Source: a virus
Virus record (IMG/VR): IMGVR_UViG_3300027795_000039
Span: 1 to 64,000 of that record
Length of the DNA: 64,000 nt
Direction: 5' to 3' (one strand)
The notes beneath the pieces are model-generated. The model ran no database searches. It worked only from the letters and a program-made list of their open reading frames with translations, and was not told where the DNA came from. The translations under genes were made by a program, and so were the position numbers. How positions within the stretch are numbered: the stretch's first letter is position 1; the number at the start of each line of letters is the position of its first letter. This document shows, piece after piece, positions 25,739 to 37,200 of this stretch.

Positions 25739-28700
25739 TTACCAGGCAAGAGTAGTTGAACCTAGTGTGTCCTGGTCCGCACCACCATCAGGAATTAGCA
25801 CCGTGTTTTCCTGGATGTAGGGTGACAACTGGTATGATGTATTCCAGACCCCAGGACCGATTTCATGCGTAACCTGTTCACAGATAACTGGAAGTGAGTA
25901 TGCTGGCGCACCTATTGGACGCCGGTTTACCACAGCAATATCAGACAAGTCAAATTGCAAAATTGATGAGAATGATTGTGGATTTGTGGCTGCATCAACT
26001 GTGATATTAGAAGCACGTAGTTGTGGCTGCTTGTATTTGGCTAGGTACCAGTAAGCCACGTCATAAGCATCTTGAGCGGAGCTACCATTAACTGTAACAC
26101 TTTGTGGTCCTCGAGCTAGGTAAGACGCGATCGATTGCTGGTCTTTTTCAACCGGCGCAATCAAAGTGTTGGGACCTTGCGTCAGCGTTGCCTGCGTTAC
26201 GTTCTGCAGGTACGTGTTATCATAGTCAAGTCCAAGGCTTCGCAAGTATGGTATTTCAGCACTCGCGTTTACCAGTGTTACGTGTTCCGCGTAGAAACTC
26301 GCATCAGCACCCGAGATACCGAGGAATGGGTAAGCCGCCACCGCAGTTGATGGTGCAGTAGCGGTAAGCGTAATAAATGTCCAGGTTGCTGGCTGTATTA
26401 TCATAGTCTCGGTGGCTGAACCATCAGCCACACCGCCTGCTGCAAGCCAGTAAATACTAATCGTCGTATTGGTTTGCTCGGTCCAGACCCAGGCACTGAC
26501 TGTGTAACTATTGTTTCCGATGATGCTTGCTGGTGAAGTTTGCTCCCATATCCCACCAGTGGTTCCACCACCACCGCCACCAGCCTCATCGAGAATTGGG
26601 TCATCAAGTTCATCATCGATGTCACTACCGGCTTCATCGAGGATGTCGTCGACGTCAGTTTCAGTATTCGGCGTTAGTGGATACGCGGTAATACTAGCTT
26701 GAGCGGTAAGAAGTGATACGCTGATACCAGGTGATGGTTCAAGTGGAACACCTGGTACCATGATGCCAGGTACCGCAATACCTGGTACAGCGTTACCAGC
26801 GTTTACACTGACACTGCCACCAGACTCATCGAGGATGGCATTGCCAGCTTCATCGAGAACATTACCGCCTGCTTCATCGAGGATTGCGTTGGCAGCTGCG
26901 ATGATTGGTGGGTAAGCGGTGGAAGTCGATTGTGCAACAGACAGATTGACGACCACGGCACCTGTTGGTGCAGACTCGTCATATACCTGGTTGCCAGCCT
27001 CATCGAGGATGCCATTACCGGCCTCATCGAGGATTGCATTATGACTTGTTTCTGGTGTTGGTGCGTAAGCTGCAACATTACCTTGTGCAACTGCTAGTGA
27101 TACGTTCTTACTGCCAGCCTGTGCTATGGTGTAAGCAGTGCTGGTAACTCTCGCAACAGGAAGTGTTATCGTACCAGGACCGGTAATACTATGCGCAGCT
27201 GTGCTAACCTGAGCAACAGGGAGTGTGATCGGTCCAACTACTGAAGCAAAAGAGTGGGATGCCTCATTAACTCGCGCGACAGGGAGAGCAACACCAGCAC
27301 CAGTTATCGCTATTACTGGGTAGCCAGCTTCACTTACCTGCGCTCTCGGGAGTGAACGACCAACACTTGAACCAACAGTGTGTGATGCGATGCTGGTTTG
27401 AGCGACAGGAAGCGCAACAGTTTTGGCACCTGTGGTAAGCAAGTGCGCAGCTTCTGTTACCTGAGCTGTTGGCAGGTTAACAGCAACGTTGTTGAGGCTG
27501 GCAATCCATACCCCAGAATAACTGGGATACATGGATGATACCTGTTCATACCAAACGAGACCAAGTGAATCTGTAAATGTAACATTAGCATCACCAGTGG
27601 TATAACGAGAGTTGGCCGATATTATGGCCACAAGCAAAGTGCCACTTGTTGGTGGCGACAAGAAAACAGCTGTCTGGGAGACGCTTGTCGTTTCAAAGCC
27701 AGCGGGAGTAAGACCAACAGCTGTTGCAGTAGCTGTTTCCGCAAGAGTACCAGCAGCTAGGATCTCCGTTATCGCCGCAGTAAAGTACGCGTTATCAGGC
27801 GCGGATCCACCTAGAGTAACTGCACTATTCGCAGTTGTGGTACTTGTACCCCGAAATGTACCGTAGATAATTTCATTAGGCGTATCTATGGTATTTTGTA
27901 TGAACGTGGTACCAGAAGCAGCAGTGTATGCTGAAGTGCCAGAAACAGCGAAATTTGCGGTTACCGCACCGTAAACAAGACTACCAGAAGCAGTTGGTGT
28001 TAGCGAAATTGATGGTGCCTGTGATACACCGCCACCGTAAGTAAAGTTAAACGCGGCGTTGTTAAAGATGTACTCAGCTGATGTCGCACCGCTAATCATC
28101 TTAACCGCCAACACTACACCTGGGGTACCCTCAGGGTAGTTAACGGTTGCGGTAACTGAGTATTTTGCTACTGATCCGGTAATGGTAAGAACGATAAAAC
28201 CGACGCTAATATCACATACTTGCGGGCTGGTAAAAACAGGCGTTGGTAGCCCAGCGATAACACTTCCCAGCGCGTCATACAATCCAACAGCGCACGGGTA
28301 GACAACTGTTCCCGGCTGAGTTGGAAGCGCCTGCCCGAACACTGGGATTTCGTAGTTCAACCCAGCTGGGTAAACAACGTTCTGGTAACCAGCATTACCT
28401 GCACTGGCAACTGCGCCAGCGATTACCAGTACAAGTTGAGATGAGCTTGCGCTTGGATAGCTAGTCGTATATGAAGTAGCATTTGTGCCACTGGAACCGA
28501 ATGAGTGACTGACGATTGTCGCTGCAGGGTATGCCGCTATGTATGCCGCAATACTGCACGTTGCAGCCATCGTGACGGTGTAACTGGCTGGTTCACTACC
28601 AGCTGTCTTATAAAAAACGCTGACACCAGACGTGGACAACGCTGTCCAGCCGGATGGTGTGTCTGCCGATACCGCAGTTCCCGATGTACTACCGCCAGTC

Positions 28701-28816
28701 ACCGTCATAACCAACAGGTTTCCTGTGGTATACGTCAGCGGTGGGGTAATAGTAATCGTTGTTGCTGAACCGTTAAGTGGTGTTGTCGCGATGCTGTAGC
28801 TAATCATCGCAGACAT
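25739..28816 (-). CDS. Minor tail protein: repeat-rich, with second half of a split CBM
   Basis: A 1025-residue product from ATG 28816, next to the previous stop. The N-terminal 440 residues are beta-rich adhesin-like modules. Residues about 445-575 hold several LPVAQV-type repeats. Residues about 590-750 hold repeated ILDEAGN units. The C-terminus (from about 752) begins in the middle of a CBM_4_9-like domain (SYTVSAWVW, then WTFITLTATAPS). It continues into a conserved tail domain (SIASYLARGP, YWYLAKYKQPQLR). The missing first half of that CBM ends the gene at 31406. Confidence 0.75.
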   Translation of the reverse strand: MSAMISYSIATTPLNGSATTITITPPLTYTTGNLLVMTVTGGSTSGTAVSADTPSGWTALSTSGVSVFYKTAGSEPASYTVTMAATCSIAAYIAAYPAATIVSHSFGSSGTNATSYTTSYPSASSSQLVLVIAGAVASAGNAGYQNVVYPAGLNYEIPVFGQALPTQPGTVVYPCAVGLYDALGSVIAGLPTPVFTSPQVCDISVGFIVLTITGSVAKYSVTATVNYPEGTPGVVLAVKMISGATSAEYIFNNAAFNFTYGGGVSQAPSISLTPTASGSLVYGAVTANFAVSGTSAYTAASGTTFIQNTIDTPNEIIYGTFRGTSTTTANSAVTLGGSAPDNAYFTAAITEILAAGTLAETATATAVGLTPAGFETTSVSQTAVFLSPPTSGTLLVAIISANSRYTTGDANVTFTDSLGLVWYEQVSSMYPSYSGVWIASLNNVAVNLPTAQVTEAAHLLTTGAKTVALPVAQTSIASHTVGSSVGRSLPRAQVSEAGYPVIAITGAGVALPVARVNEASHSFASVVGPITLPVAQVSTAAHSITGPGTITLPVARVTSTAYTIAQAGSKNVSLAVAQGNVAAYAPTPETSHNAILDEAGNGILDEAGNQVYDESAPTGAVVVNLSVAQSTSTAYPPIIAAANAILDEAGGNVLDEAGNAILDESGGSVSVNAGNAVPGIAVPGIMVPGVPLEPSPGISVSLLTAQASITAYPLTPNTETDVDDILDEAGSDIDDELDDPILDEAGGGGGGTTGGIWEQTSPASIIGNNSYTVSAWVWTEQTNTTISIYWLAAGGVADGSATETMIIQPATWTFITLTATAPSTAVAAYPFLGISGADASFYAEHVTLVNASAEIPYLRSLGLDYDNTYLQNVTQATLTQGPNTLIAPVEKDQQSIASYLARGPQSVTVNGSSAQDAYDVAYWYLAKYKQPQLRASNITVDAATNPQSFSSILQFDLSDIAVVNRRPIGAPAYSLPVICEQVTHEIGPGVWNTSYQLSPYIQENTVLIPDGGADQDTLGSTTLAW
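26570..27042 (-). repeat. ILDEAGN tandem-like repeat region
   Basis: At least seven copies of the 14-nt core ctcatcgag-a-ttg (as read on +) are spread over 470 bp. They encode (I/V)LDEAG(N/G) units separated by Gly/Pro/Val-rich linkers inside the tail protein. Such repeats could expand or contract by recombination. Confidence 0.75.
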
Positions 28817-28817
28817 A

Positions 28818-30848
28818 TCAGTTCGCCTTATTCCAGTACATGGTAAAGCTGCCAGCAGACTTATTAAATGGACCTGGGTACTGGTTAAACCCATCGGTAC
28901 TAGTAATAACGCTGAATACTGGAATCGGGTTATTGCTGATAGCTGGCGTTGTTGAAATACTCGTAAAAGGAATTGTATCGTAATCAGGCAACTGGTATGG
29001 TAGTTCTTGTTCAATGCCAACAATTGCGTTCCCAACTGGGTAAATCCATCCCCAGGTTGATGGCACGCCTGTTGTAGCGTTGTAAGAGACGCAGCCAACG
29101 TTGGTTCCGAGAACACTTTTAACCTCAGTGTAGCTCCAACCCTGGGTGTGATTAGTAATTATCGCATACCAGAATGTGCCATCACAATCAAGTGTCAGTG
29201 ATATTGAATTCCCAGCGCCGGTTGGGAATGCTGTTGTACTCCACAATTCACCTGCACCACCACCGCCACCAAACCACCACGACCAGCAGCTTGTGTTAAC
29301 ATTCCCTGTGTAACCGCTGCTAGCTGACATGAAAATGCCAACCTGGTAAATATCTGCGACACCAATCCACACTGAACAGTCAGATGACGTGTTAACTGGC
29401 ATCGATGATGGAATAGTAAAGGTGGCTGATATCCCCGTGTATGAGGTATGTTCAAGAAATTGATAGCCGGTTATGTAGACACCAGCGACTGGCACCACGA
29501 CGAACGTGGCGGCAGCACCAGCCCAGGCAGAGCTGGTACCGGAAGTTCCGGAGTAAGTATAGGTAGTAGCACCAACAGCTTGCCGGTAACCAGAAACACC
29601 GCCGATAGCATGCGACCCAGCACCGACGATGTCTGTGTAAGATGTTTCATTGGTCCACCCACTAGCGGTGGCGGTGATGCTGCCGGTATTACTGACGATG
29701 GTACCGATACCCACGATGAAGTGAGTGTAGTAAGGGATGGTTGTCCCGGTGGCTGTTGACGTCCAGCTGGTGCTAGTACCACTATCACTCGATGAGGTGT
29801 CGTAGAAAATAGATCCGGATACCTCATATACCCAAGCAAGGATACCTGCCGTGGTCGTGATGATAACCACGGATGTTGCTGCTCGAGCTATGTTCGTGTT
29901 TGACCAAACTTGAGCATTGTTGGCGCTTGATGCCGATACTTGAGCGTAGGTATCGATGGTTCCACCGAGTGCGATACTGGTGACACCACCACCAAAGAAA
30001 CCGCACATGGCAACGATAAGGCCGTTGCCAACCACGGTGTTCTCAGGTAGAGTAAGAGTAAGCGACGTGCCCGTGGTGTGGCCCGAGATTACCTGGCGGA
30101 AACCGGTACTTGATCCAGTTACCGGATACGCTGCTTCACTAACCGGAATCACAGGTAGTGATACATGCTGGTTAATGCCCTGGAGTCCGAGCGGGTACGC
30201 TGATTCAGCCACCTGGATAACAGGGAGGTTAATGGTAACAGGGCTGTTAGTTTCCCGGAGTAGGACAGCGATACCATAGATATCAGATGCTGTTCCAGCC
30301 CATACCGGCTGCTGTGCTGAGTTAGCGCAACTCGCGTTCCAGCACGCGCCATTGCCGTTGCCATCAACCTGGTACGTGTAACCACTCGTGGATCCTGCTG
30401 TCGCTGAACTCGAGTTGAACGCGTACCCGAAGTAGAGTTCACCTGATCCGTGACCAGGTGTCAGTGATGGAAAATCAAGAGTACTCGTTGATACGGTACC
30501 AGAAACATCCAGTATGACATTAGCATACCCGGCAGTGGTACTGAATTCCGTCCAGAATAGCCTGATCGTTGGGCTACCCGTGTTGAATGTTACTGTAACT
30601 GTCGCAGTTGAGGTACTGGTAACCTGGCCGATAAAGATCGTGGAAACATACAAACTGCTCGTTGCAGGGAGCGCGGTATGTGCGACGAGTACTGACCAGG
30701 TGACGTTGGTGCTGGACAAAGCGGTGGCATAGTCGGCCACTGTTTCCGAGATAACCTCAACCAGTATCAGGTCACCGACGGTGCTGGGTGTCATGGAGAA
30801 TGTTGAGGTTGTGGCATAGTTGTAGTTGGTTCCACCACCGAATGCCAC
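28818..30848 (-). CDS. Minor tail protein / adhesin with lectin-like C-terminal domain
   Basis: A 676-residue, Ser/Thr/Gly-rich beta protein. Two LPVI-x-V repeats near residues 203-240 match the LPVAQV repeats of the next gene. The region about 460-640 (ISATFTIPSSMP, SVWIGVADIYQVGIF, WWFGGGGGAGELW) resembles concanavalin-like folds of the peptidase G1/lectin type. No catalytic Gln/Glu pair can be confirmed. Likely a tail-tip adhesin. Confidence 0.65.
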   Translation of the reverse strand: MAFGGGTNYNYATTSTFSMTPSTVGDLILVEVISETVADYATALSSTNVTWSVLVAHTALPATSSLYVSTIFIGQVTSTSTATVTVTFNTGSPTIRLFWTEFSTTAGYANVILDVSGTVSTSTLDFPSLTPGHGSGELYFGYAFNSSSATAGSTSGYTYQVDGNGNGACWNASCANSAQQPVWAGTASDIYGIAVLLRETNSPVTINLPVIQVAESAYPLGLQGINQHVSLPVIPVSEAAYPVTGSSTGFRQVISGHTTGTSLTLTLPENTVVGNGLIVAMCGFFGGGVTSIALGGTIDTYAQVSASSANNAQVWSNTNIARAATSVVIITTTAGILAWVYEVSGSIFYDTSSSDSGTSTSWTSTATGTTIPYYTHFIVGIGTIVSNTGSITATASGWTNETSYTDIVGAGSHAIGGVSGYRQAVGATTYTYSGTSGTSSAWAGAAATFVVVPVAGVYITGYQFLEHTSYTGISATFTIPSSMPVNTSSDCSVWIGVADIYQVGIFMSASSGYTGNVNTSCWSWWFGGGGGAGELWSTTAFPTGAGNSISLTLDCDGTFWYAIITNHTQGWSYTEVKSVLGTNVGCVSYNATTGVPSTWGWIYPVGNAIVGIEQELPYQLPDYDTIPFTSISTTPAISNNPIPVFSVITSTDGFNQYPGPFNKSAGSFTMYWNKAN

Positions 30849-30902
30849 GTCTCACCCGCCATATCACTTAAGCTTAGTCAACGTATGCTTATCAGTGTGG
30901 TT

Positions 30903-31370
30903 TTATACCGCTGCGGTAAACGTTACCAGACCACTACCGTTAACATCGAGAGTAAATGTTGCGCTAGATACAGATTGCGAACCGCCAAAGTCGAATATAG
31001 CGAGCAATGGCCGAGTGGCATCAGTAGTAGAACTATCTGTTTCATCGTGAATCCAGCCGTACACAGTGGAAAATGTTGCTGATGACCACGCTGGATTTGC
31101 CGCAGTGAATGTACCGACAAGACCTGAGTTTGTCCAACTGACACTTGTCAATGCCTGCCGAGAATATCCACCACCTGATACTTCTGCTAGCGCGCTGCCG
31201 TTGTTAGCGAGTAGCTGGGAAACATACTCGTATCCTTCACTCGTGCTCCGGGTAGCCAATGTGCCTGTAGCGATGAGACCGACCTCAAACGTGTCAGTGC
31301 TCATGTTCACACCTTTTGCACCGAGGTGATTAAGCATGAACGATGGCTGGAAGTAAGCTGCTAGTGCCAT
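30903..31370 (-). CDS. Small tail-fibre-like protein
   Basis: A 155-residue product beginning MALAAYFQPSFMLNHLGAKG. The body resembles short actinophage tail-tip proteins (DTFEVGLIATG, then SWTNSGLVGTFTAANPAW, then FDFGGSQSV). It has a GGAGGAAAC site 5 nt before its ATG. Located between large minor tail genes. Role in the tail tip is inferred. Confidence 0.6.
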   Translation of the reverse strand: MALAAYFQPSFMLNHLGAKGVNMSTDTFEVGLIATGTLATRSTSEGYEYVSQLLANNGSALAEVSGGGYSRQALTSVSWTNSGLVGTFTAANPAWSSATFSTVYGWIHDETDSSTTDATRPLLAIFDFGGSQSVSSATFTLDVNGSGLVTFTAAV

Positions 31371-31405
31371 GTGTTTCCTCCATAATTAGTCGTTCTCTGT
31401 GTTAA

Positions 31406-34276
31406 CTAATCAATTACACAGAAAGCGGCATTAAGGTATGGTGAGTTAGCTGGTGGTTCCTGTGTAACTGATATGACACCAGAAGGCACACTTGACCAGC
31501 CAGCTTCACCGAAGATGAAATCAGGGTTTAGGTTCAGTGTCCGGATTGCGTTATCACCGAGTATCATACTCACAGGCTGGCGGTACAGCGCCGGTCGTGG
31601 TAGTACCACGAGGTTACCATTCGCGTTACCGAACCAGGTTGCACCTGACGATTGTGCATCACTGTTAAGCGCGTCAGCAAACGAGTTACCACCGGTACTG
31701 TAAGCAGCAGACAACTGGAACGCATCAGTAATACCACCGGGGCCAGCTTCATTAAGGTTTGACTGGGCCCATGCTTGGTACCGGCCAAACCGTTGCATGA
31801 TACTGTCACCAGCGAAGCCAGTATTACCTGAGTTATAGTGTGAAGCATACCGAGTAGCGCCGAGTTCATTAGGGTAAACGCTGCCGTAAGCGAGAGAGTA
31901 ATTCCAGCGAGCGTGAGTGGTACCAACTGAGTAAGTAGCGGCACCAAAAGTAACTGCGGTAATTGGCCCTGTCAACAGGTCAATTCCACCCATGATCGCA
32001 TCACCGTTTAGGTATACTGTCAGATCGCCAGTTGAACTAATATCGAGCGCCAGGTGACACAGTGTGTCAAGTGGAAATACCGCGAAACTAGTGTTAATCG
32101 TCGTTGACTGTGACCATTGAACAAAACAAACGGTTGTTCCACTATCATCTGTTCCAGGAAAGTAAACACCAACAGCAGCAACCCAGCCGGGCGCTAGGTT
32201 CGCGACACCGTTTGATTCGATGTATGGTTTACCGAAGAACTGGATAAGTGGCGTGGGCTGACCACCAGGTTCCGTGTTTTCTACACCAGGTACCGTGGTC
32301 CATAGTTCAAATGCCATACCGTTTGTCTGGCCGATAACCGGTAGCTCATAGTCTGGGCCGTATACCGCACCAGATCCACGCAGCGGTGTTGTAGTGTAGT
32401 TACTGTAGCTACTAACACCCATGCCGGTACCAGAGTCACCCTCGAAGTTAATTGTCTGGCCGGTTTCTACTGGTACATCTCCAGATAGGTAACTTGCGGT
32501 ACGCTGGTTTACTCTCGAAGTATTAACAACAATCAAGCCGCTGGCGTCAGTGGCAGTCGATTGAGCACCGTTAATCGTGTTCGCTGTTATCTGGTATGAT
32601 TCGCTAAATGGGAAACACGCATATGGTTCATCGGTTAGGATTTCACCTTGTACCGCTGATGGCATGTTAACTGCGTTGGCAATACCCACGGTATCCGTCG
32701 CTACCATAGGGGAAAACCCCCATTGTGGCAGGTCAGGCCAAGTCTGCGGCCAGCGTTCCACGTAGCCGTAGCCGATGGGGAATCGTTGCCCTTCCCAGAA
32801 AGCTGATACACGGACTGGAGTTTGTAGCTTAACAAGGCCGGTTTGTATCCCAGCGACACCAACGGCAAGTGCTGCTTCCGCAATGTAGAATGTTGTGGCG
32901 TTTGATGGTGTGCCATCAAAACCACCAGCGATAATGGCAAAAACTGCACTTACCGGTGCTGTTACCTGGTCGGTGGTTACCTGTATCCAGGTATTTGATG
33001 GTATGGCGGTAACAGCACCAGTAGTGGAACTAATTGAGTTGCTGTTGACGTCAAACCACTGGATGATAGCGATGGCACCTGATGCCCAGCCAACGGGTGA
33101 GTATATCCAGAATGAGAAAGTGTAGGTTGGATTAATATACCTTGCCAGGTTAATCAACGTACTTGACTGGAATCCAGGCGAGCTCGCGGTACCAGATGGT
33201 GTAACCAGCATGGAGTATGAAGCGGTTACGTTGATTCCAGTAGCGTAACTGTAGGTATCTGATTGAGACAGCGTGGCATCATTAACCGCAACCCAGCCGT
33301 GAGTATTAGACTGAAATGACATGTTAGTGTTAAGTGCGTTACTGTAGTAGTGGCTACCAGGCCACGCAGGATCAAAAGCACCATCAACGTTGTTCAACAA
33401 GACATTCATCTCGCCAGCTTCTGGTGTGGCGAGTTCATACTGACGCCCTCGAGTTACTGTGATTCCAGCAACTTCACCACCAGCGATGGCACGTTGAGTA
33501 ATATCAGTCCACTGGCCATCAAGAATACTCTGGGAAAAATCACCGGGTGTCGTACTGAATGCTGCTTCTACTCGGACAACCGGGAAATTCGGGTTACCAT
33601 TCCACGGTGGGTAGCTTGTCTGGCTGATACCGATCATTACACCAGCGCCAGTAATCGCACCACTCTCTGCTGTAAATGATACGCTTACACTACTTGACTC
33701 GGTAAATGATGCGTATGCAGAAATTAGGCGACTTGGAACAGGGAGAGATATCCACGGTGATGCTGGGAAATTAGTCGAGCTTGTCTGACATAGTGCACAC
33801 ACGAAACAGTAGTCAGCTTGCTGTGCCACAGCTGAGAATGTAATATCTGTGGTTGACAAGCTCGTGTATGGCACGGTGAAATCAATAACGGAAGTGTAAC
33901 CTGCCGGCAAGCCGGTAAATTCTGCTACAACACAATCAATTTCACCAACGTAGCCAGCAGCTGAAATGGACCACCAGCCCGATGATGGAATCGCAAGTGC
34001 GTTATCACATACCCAGATCGCGGTACGAAGCGGCATATCTGGTACGTTACCGGTGTCTCCAATTAGTCGCCACCAGTTACCGACAGAGTCACATACGGTC
34101 ATTGCAGGCATTACAGCGGATGATGACATGGTTGCCGTGCTGGTGATGATTGAGGCAAACGCTACCAGCATGTTACCCGCTGTATTGAGCAGGTTAAGAG
34201 ACTGTGGCCCGATATTACTCGTTGGTGATGTTGGGAGCCAGTAATTTGAAGTGGTCCTGACCAGTGAAAATGCCAT
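31406..34276 (-). CDS. Minor tail protein with CBM and LamG domains, truncated final CBM
   Basis: A 956-residue protein directly downstream of the tape measure. About residues 285-303 (GEMNVLLNNVDGAFDP) match the tail-hub-like region of actinophage minor tail proteins. A complete CBM_4_9-like domain lies at about 310-470, and a LamG/concanavalin-like domain at about 640-850. The last 45 residues (NPDFIFGEAGWSS, ending AAFCVID) look like the first half of another CBM that stops abruptly. The matching second half is in the gene at 25739. The two were probably one gene before about 4.8 kb came between them. Confidence 0.75.
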   Translation of the reverse strand: MAFSLVRTTSNYWLPTSPTSNIGPQSLNLLNTAGNMLVAFASIITSTATMSSSAVMPAMTVCDSVGNWWRLIGDTGNVPDMPLRTAIWVCDNALAIPSSGWWSISAAGYVGEIDCVVAEFTGLPAGYTSVIDFTVPYTSLSTTDITFSAVAQQADYCFVCALCQTSSTNFPASPWISLPVPSRLISAYASFTESSSVSVSFTAESGAITGAGVMIGISQTSYPPWNGNPNFPVVRVEAAFSTTPGDFSQSILDGQWTDITQRAIAGGEVAGITVTRGRQYELATPEAGEMNVLLNNVDGAFDPAWPGSHYYSNALNTNMSFQSNTHGWVAVNDATLSQSDTYSYATGINVTASYSMLVTPSGTASSPGFQSSTLINLARYINPTYTFSFWIYSPVGWASGAIAIIQWFDVNSNSISSTTGAVTAIPSNTWIQVTTDQVTAPVSAVFAIIAGGFDGTPSNATTFYIAEAALAVGVAGIQTGLVKLQTPVRVSAFWEGQRFPIGYGYVERWPQTWPDLPQWGFSPMVATDTVGIANAVNMPSAVQGEILTDEPYACFPFSESYQITANTINGAQSTATDASGLIVVNTSRVNQRTASYLSGDVPVETGQTINFEGDSGTGMGVSSYSNYTTTPLRGSGAVYGPDYELPVIGQTNGMAFELWTTVPGVENTEPGGQPTPLIQFFGKPYIESNGVANLAPGWVAAVGVYFPGTDDSGTTVCFVQWSQSTTINTSFAVFPLDTLCHLALDISSTGDLTVYLNGDAIMGGIDLLTGPITAVTFGAATYSVGTTHARWNYSLAYGSVYPNELGATRYASHYNSGNTGFAGDSIMQRFGRYQAWAQSNLNEAGPGGITDAFQLSAAYSTGGNSFADALNSDAQSSGATWFGNANGNLVVLPRPALYRQPVSMILGDNAIRTLNLNPDFIFGEAGWSSVPSGVISVTQEPPANSPYLNAAFCVID

Positions 34277-34278
34277 GG

Positions 34279-37200
34279 CTACCCACCAGGCCGCATCGTG
34301 CCGGTTACAGCCCCTGAATTCCTGATGTTATAACGGAATGTTTGTTGTTGAACTGCAGACCATAGTTCTTTATCATTTACTTTTCCTGATACTTCACTGC
34401 GCAAGTTGACAACAATCGGCTGAGTGGTACTTGCTACAGTTCGATGGCCACTACTTAGACTTGCAGTCCCTGCAGTTGCGGCACTGGACAGCTTCCCAGC
34501 AGCTTGTGATACTCGTCCCGCACCTGATTCCATTCCTCTGGCCAGGCCTTCTGCTACCATCAAACCATGCTGGATCATGACCCGAGATGGTGAACTGATG
34601 CCAAGTTCTTTCTTCAGCGTTGACACCATGTTAGTAGCGATTTTCTGCATCTCAGTGTTGATAGCTGATTCTTGCGACTTAAGACCGCTTAGGAAACCAG
34701 CACTAGCCTGAGAACCACCTTCATACATGATGTTGGCAGCAGATTCACCGAGTGATGTTGACATTGCACCGATTTGGGTTTGAGCGGCGTTAATCTGGCC
34801 TATTTGAGCGAGGTTCGCACCGGCAAGTTCAGCTGCGAGCTGACCGCCTTGAACCGGCCCCATCGCAATAATCTGGCTGATGTAGTTTTTATTCAGCCCC
34901 ATCTTAGCGATTTTCTGCAGGTTTACTTTAAACGAGCGAATCTGGCCCACGTCACCGCTTAGCGTGGAAATAATCTGGTTAACGCTGGCCACGCCACCAC
35001 TGCTATTTGTCATAGCTGAGCTAAGGTCGAAACTCGATACGGTAGCAGCAGCTGTTCCCTGAGCGAACTGAGCAGCATCAGCAATTTCGTGCGCGATGTT
35101 AGTACGCTGGGTGGCAAGTTTGGTAAGCGTGGTATTATCGTTTGACAACCACTTTGAAAGCGACGATTCTTTGGTGGTGCTGATGACATCACCAGCTGCA
35201 GCTGTCTTCAGCGTATCATTAATCGATGAAATTACCGTGGAAACTTGAGCTGCAGTGCCTTTTGTTAGTTCTTTTTCCATGCCACCAGTAAGTGCACTGT
35301 TAAGTGCGTTACTCAATTGTGATTTCAATGCGCTTTGCTGTGCACTAGAAATAGCGCCAGTCAAAGCAGCAATAGTAATCGTGTTACCAATCTGGCTGGC
35401 TGTGGCTTCTACATGTGCCTTGCTGCCATTCATGCCAAGCGCCAGACCAGTCATGATCTGAGTACCGATTTCAGCGAACACGGTACTCGGTGAAAAAACG
35501 CCGAGAACAGTTTTTGCCGCGCCAATAATACTCTTACCAATGTTTTCAACGGCTTTTATCGGATCAGTTGCAATTGCTTCAATACCACTGACCAAGCCGT
35601 GGATAACATCTTTACCGGCGTTAACAAGCCATGTTGCAGCATTCTTGAAGTAACCCAGGATGTCTTTACCAATTTTCTTTACCCATTTTATAACATCATT
35701 GTAACCGGTACTAAAGGCGTTTACAATTTGTTTCCAGTGCGTGGTAACGAATACGACAACAGCTACAAGTGGTCCACCGATAATTGAAATTATCAGCTTC
35801 CAGTGTATTTTTACAAAATCAATAACGTCATTAATAGCAGTAGTAAAGAAGTTTTTAATTTGTTTCCAATGCGTGGCTACCAGAACAGCGATAGCAGCAA
35901 TTGGACCACCGAAGATAGCAACTAGCAACTTCCAGTGGGTTTTAACAAATGAAATAACATCACCAACACCTTTTTCAACAGCGTGAAGTGCAGTGAGGAA
36001 ACCAGTTTTAAGTGCTCGGCCAACGTCATTAACCACATCACGGAATGTTTTAAAGTGAATATAACAAAGAATCACGATGGCAACAAGTGCAATAATTGCG
36101 ATCGTGATAATCACGATGGGGTTCATATCCATGACAAAGTTAAATGCTGCCTGAATACCAGTCCAGACCTTAGTTGCTGCAGCACTTATCTTCGACCAGA
36201 TTGTCCAGCCTTTAATCGCGGTAACAGCTTTGGTAATGTTGCCGCCGAGTGTTCCCCACATTCCAGTTGACTCAGCTGCTGCTTGATCAGCATCATTCAT
36301 CCCCTTTTTCAGGTTGCCGAGTGATGCCGATGGATAACTTAGTGCTTTCTTGATGGCCCCGCCGGCGGTACCCCACGGTCCAGTAGCCTCGCTGGCGGCT
36401 TTCTTAGCGTCATTGAAACCACTACTAAGGTTTTTGAGGTTCTTGGTTGTCGTCGTGATAGCCGTGTAACCACCCTTAAGAGTGGTAAACCCTTTACTCA
36501 CTACACCGAAAGCCTGGCCTGCGATTGATTTATACATCATGAGGTTCATGATGTTTTCAACCAGCGCACCGTGTGTTTTCATGAATGCGTTGGCAAACTG
36601 CAACAGACCTGGCACGTACTTCATCCAGACCATGTTTGAGTCACTACCAGCCATATCACCGATAAATTTGCCGGCAATTTCAACGAGGTTTTTCAGTTCA
36701 TTAACAACAGTCGGACCATTTGTCTTAACCATCGTCATGAACTCAGCAAAACCCTGTGTCTTCGACAAGCCCGCAGCCCACTTGTCGAAACCACCTGTCA
36801 TGCTGGTAAGGCCACTCAACACAACCTGAGCGAATGGTGCAAATGCTTCGAGCAAGTGCCCGATGCCGCCAGCCAAATTCATGATTGACTGAAGAATTTT
36901 CTGGATTGCTGGACCAGCATTCTTCGACATAGTCGTCATGAATGATACTAGTCCACCTGGCTGGCTAGTAAGCTTAACACCAGCACGGTTAGCAATTTGC
37001 CTCATCCCATTCGAGAAACTTTGTGCTGGTGCCATCGCAGCCCTGAGCTCGTTAACAATACTGGTCAGCGCTTTTTCGGTTGGCGGCAAGAAAGGCTGAA
37101 GCAGTTGCAACGCGCGCGGTAGCAGGCCGATACCCGCGGCCATAATCTGCGATACGCCGGATGAGTTAGCTTTCTCGAATGAAGTAAGGCTGGTTTTTGC

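Noticed and set aside
31371-31410. Start of a large intron at the end of the tail gene at 31406
   Set aside because: No group I core elements were seen there, and the next gene follows with a normal GGAGGAAAC site, so a split gene fits better than splicing.
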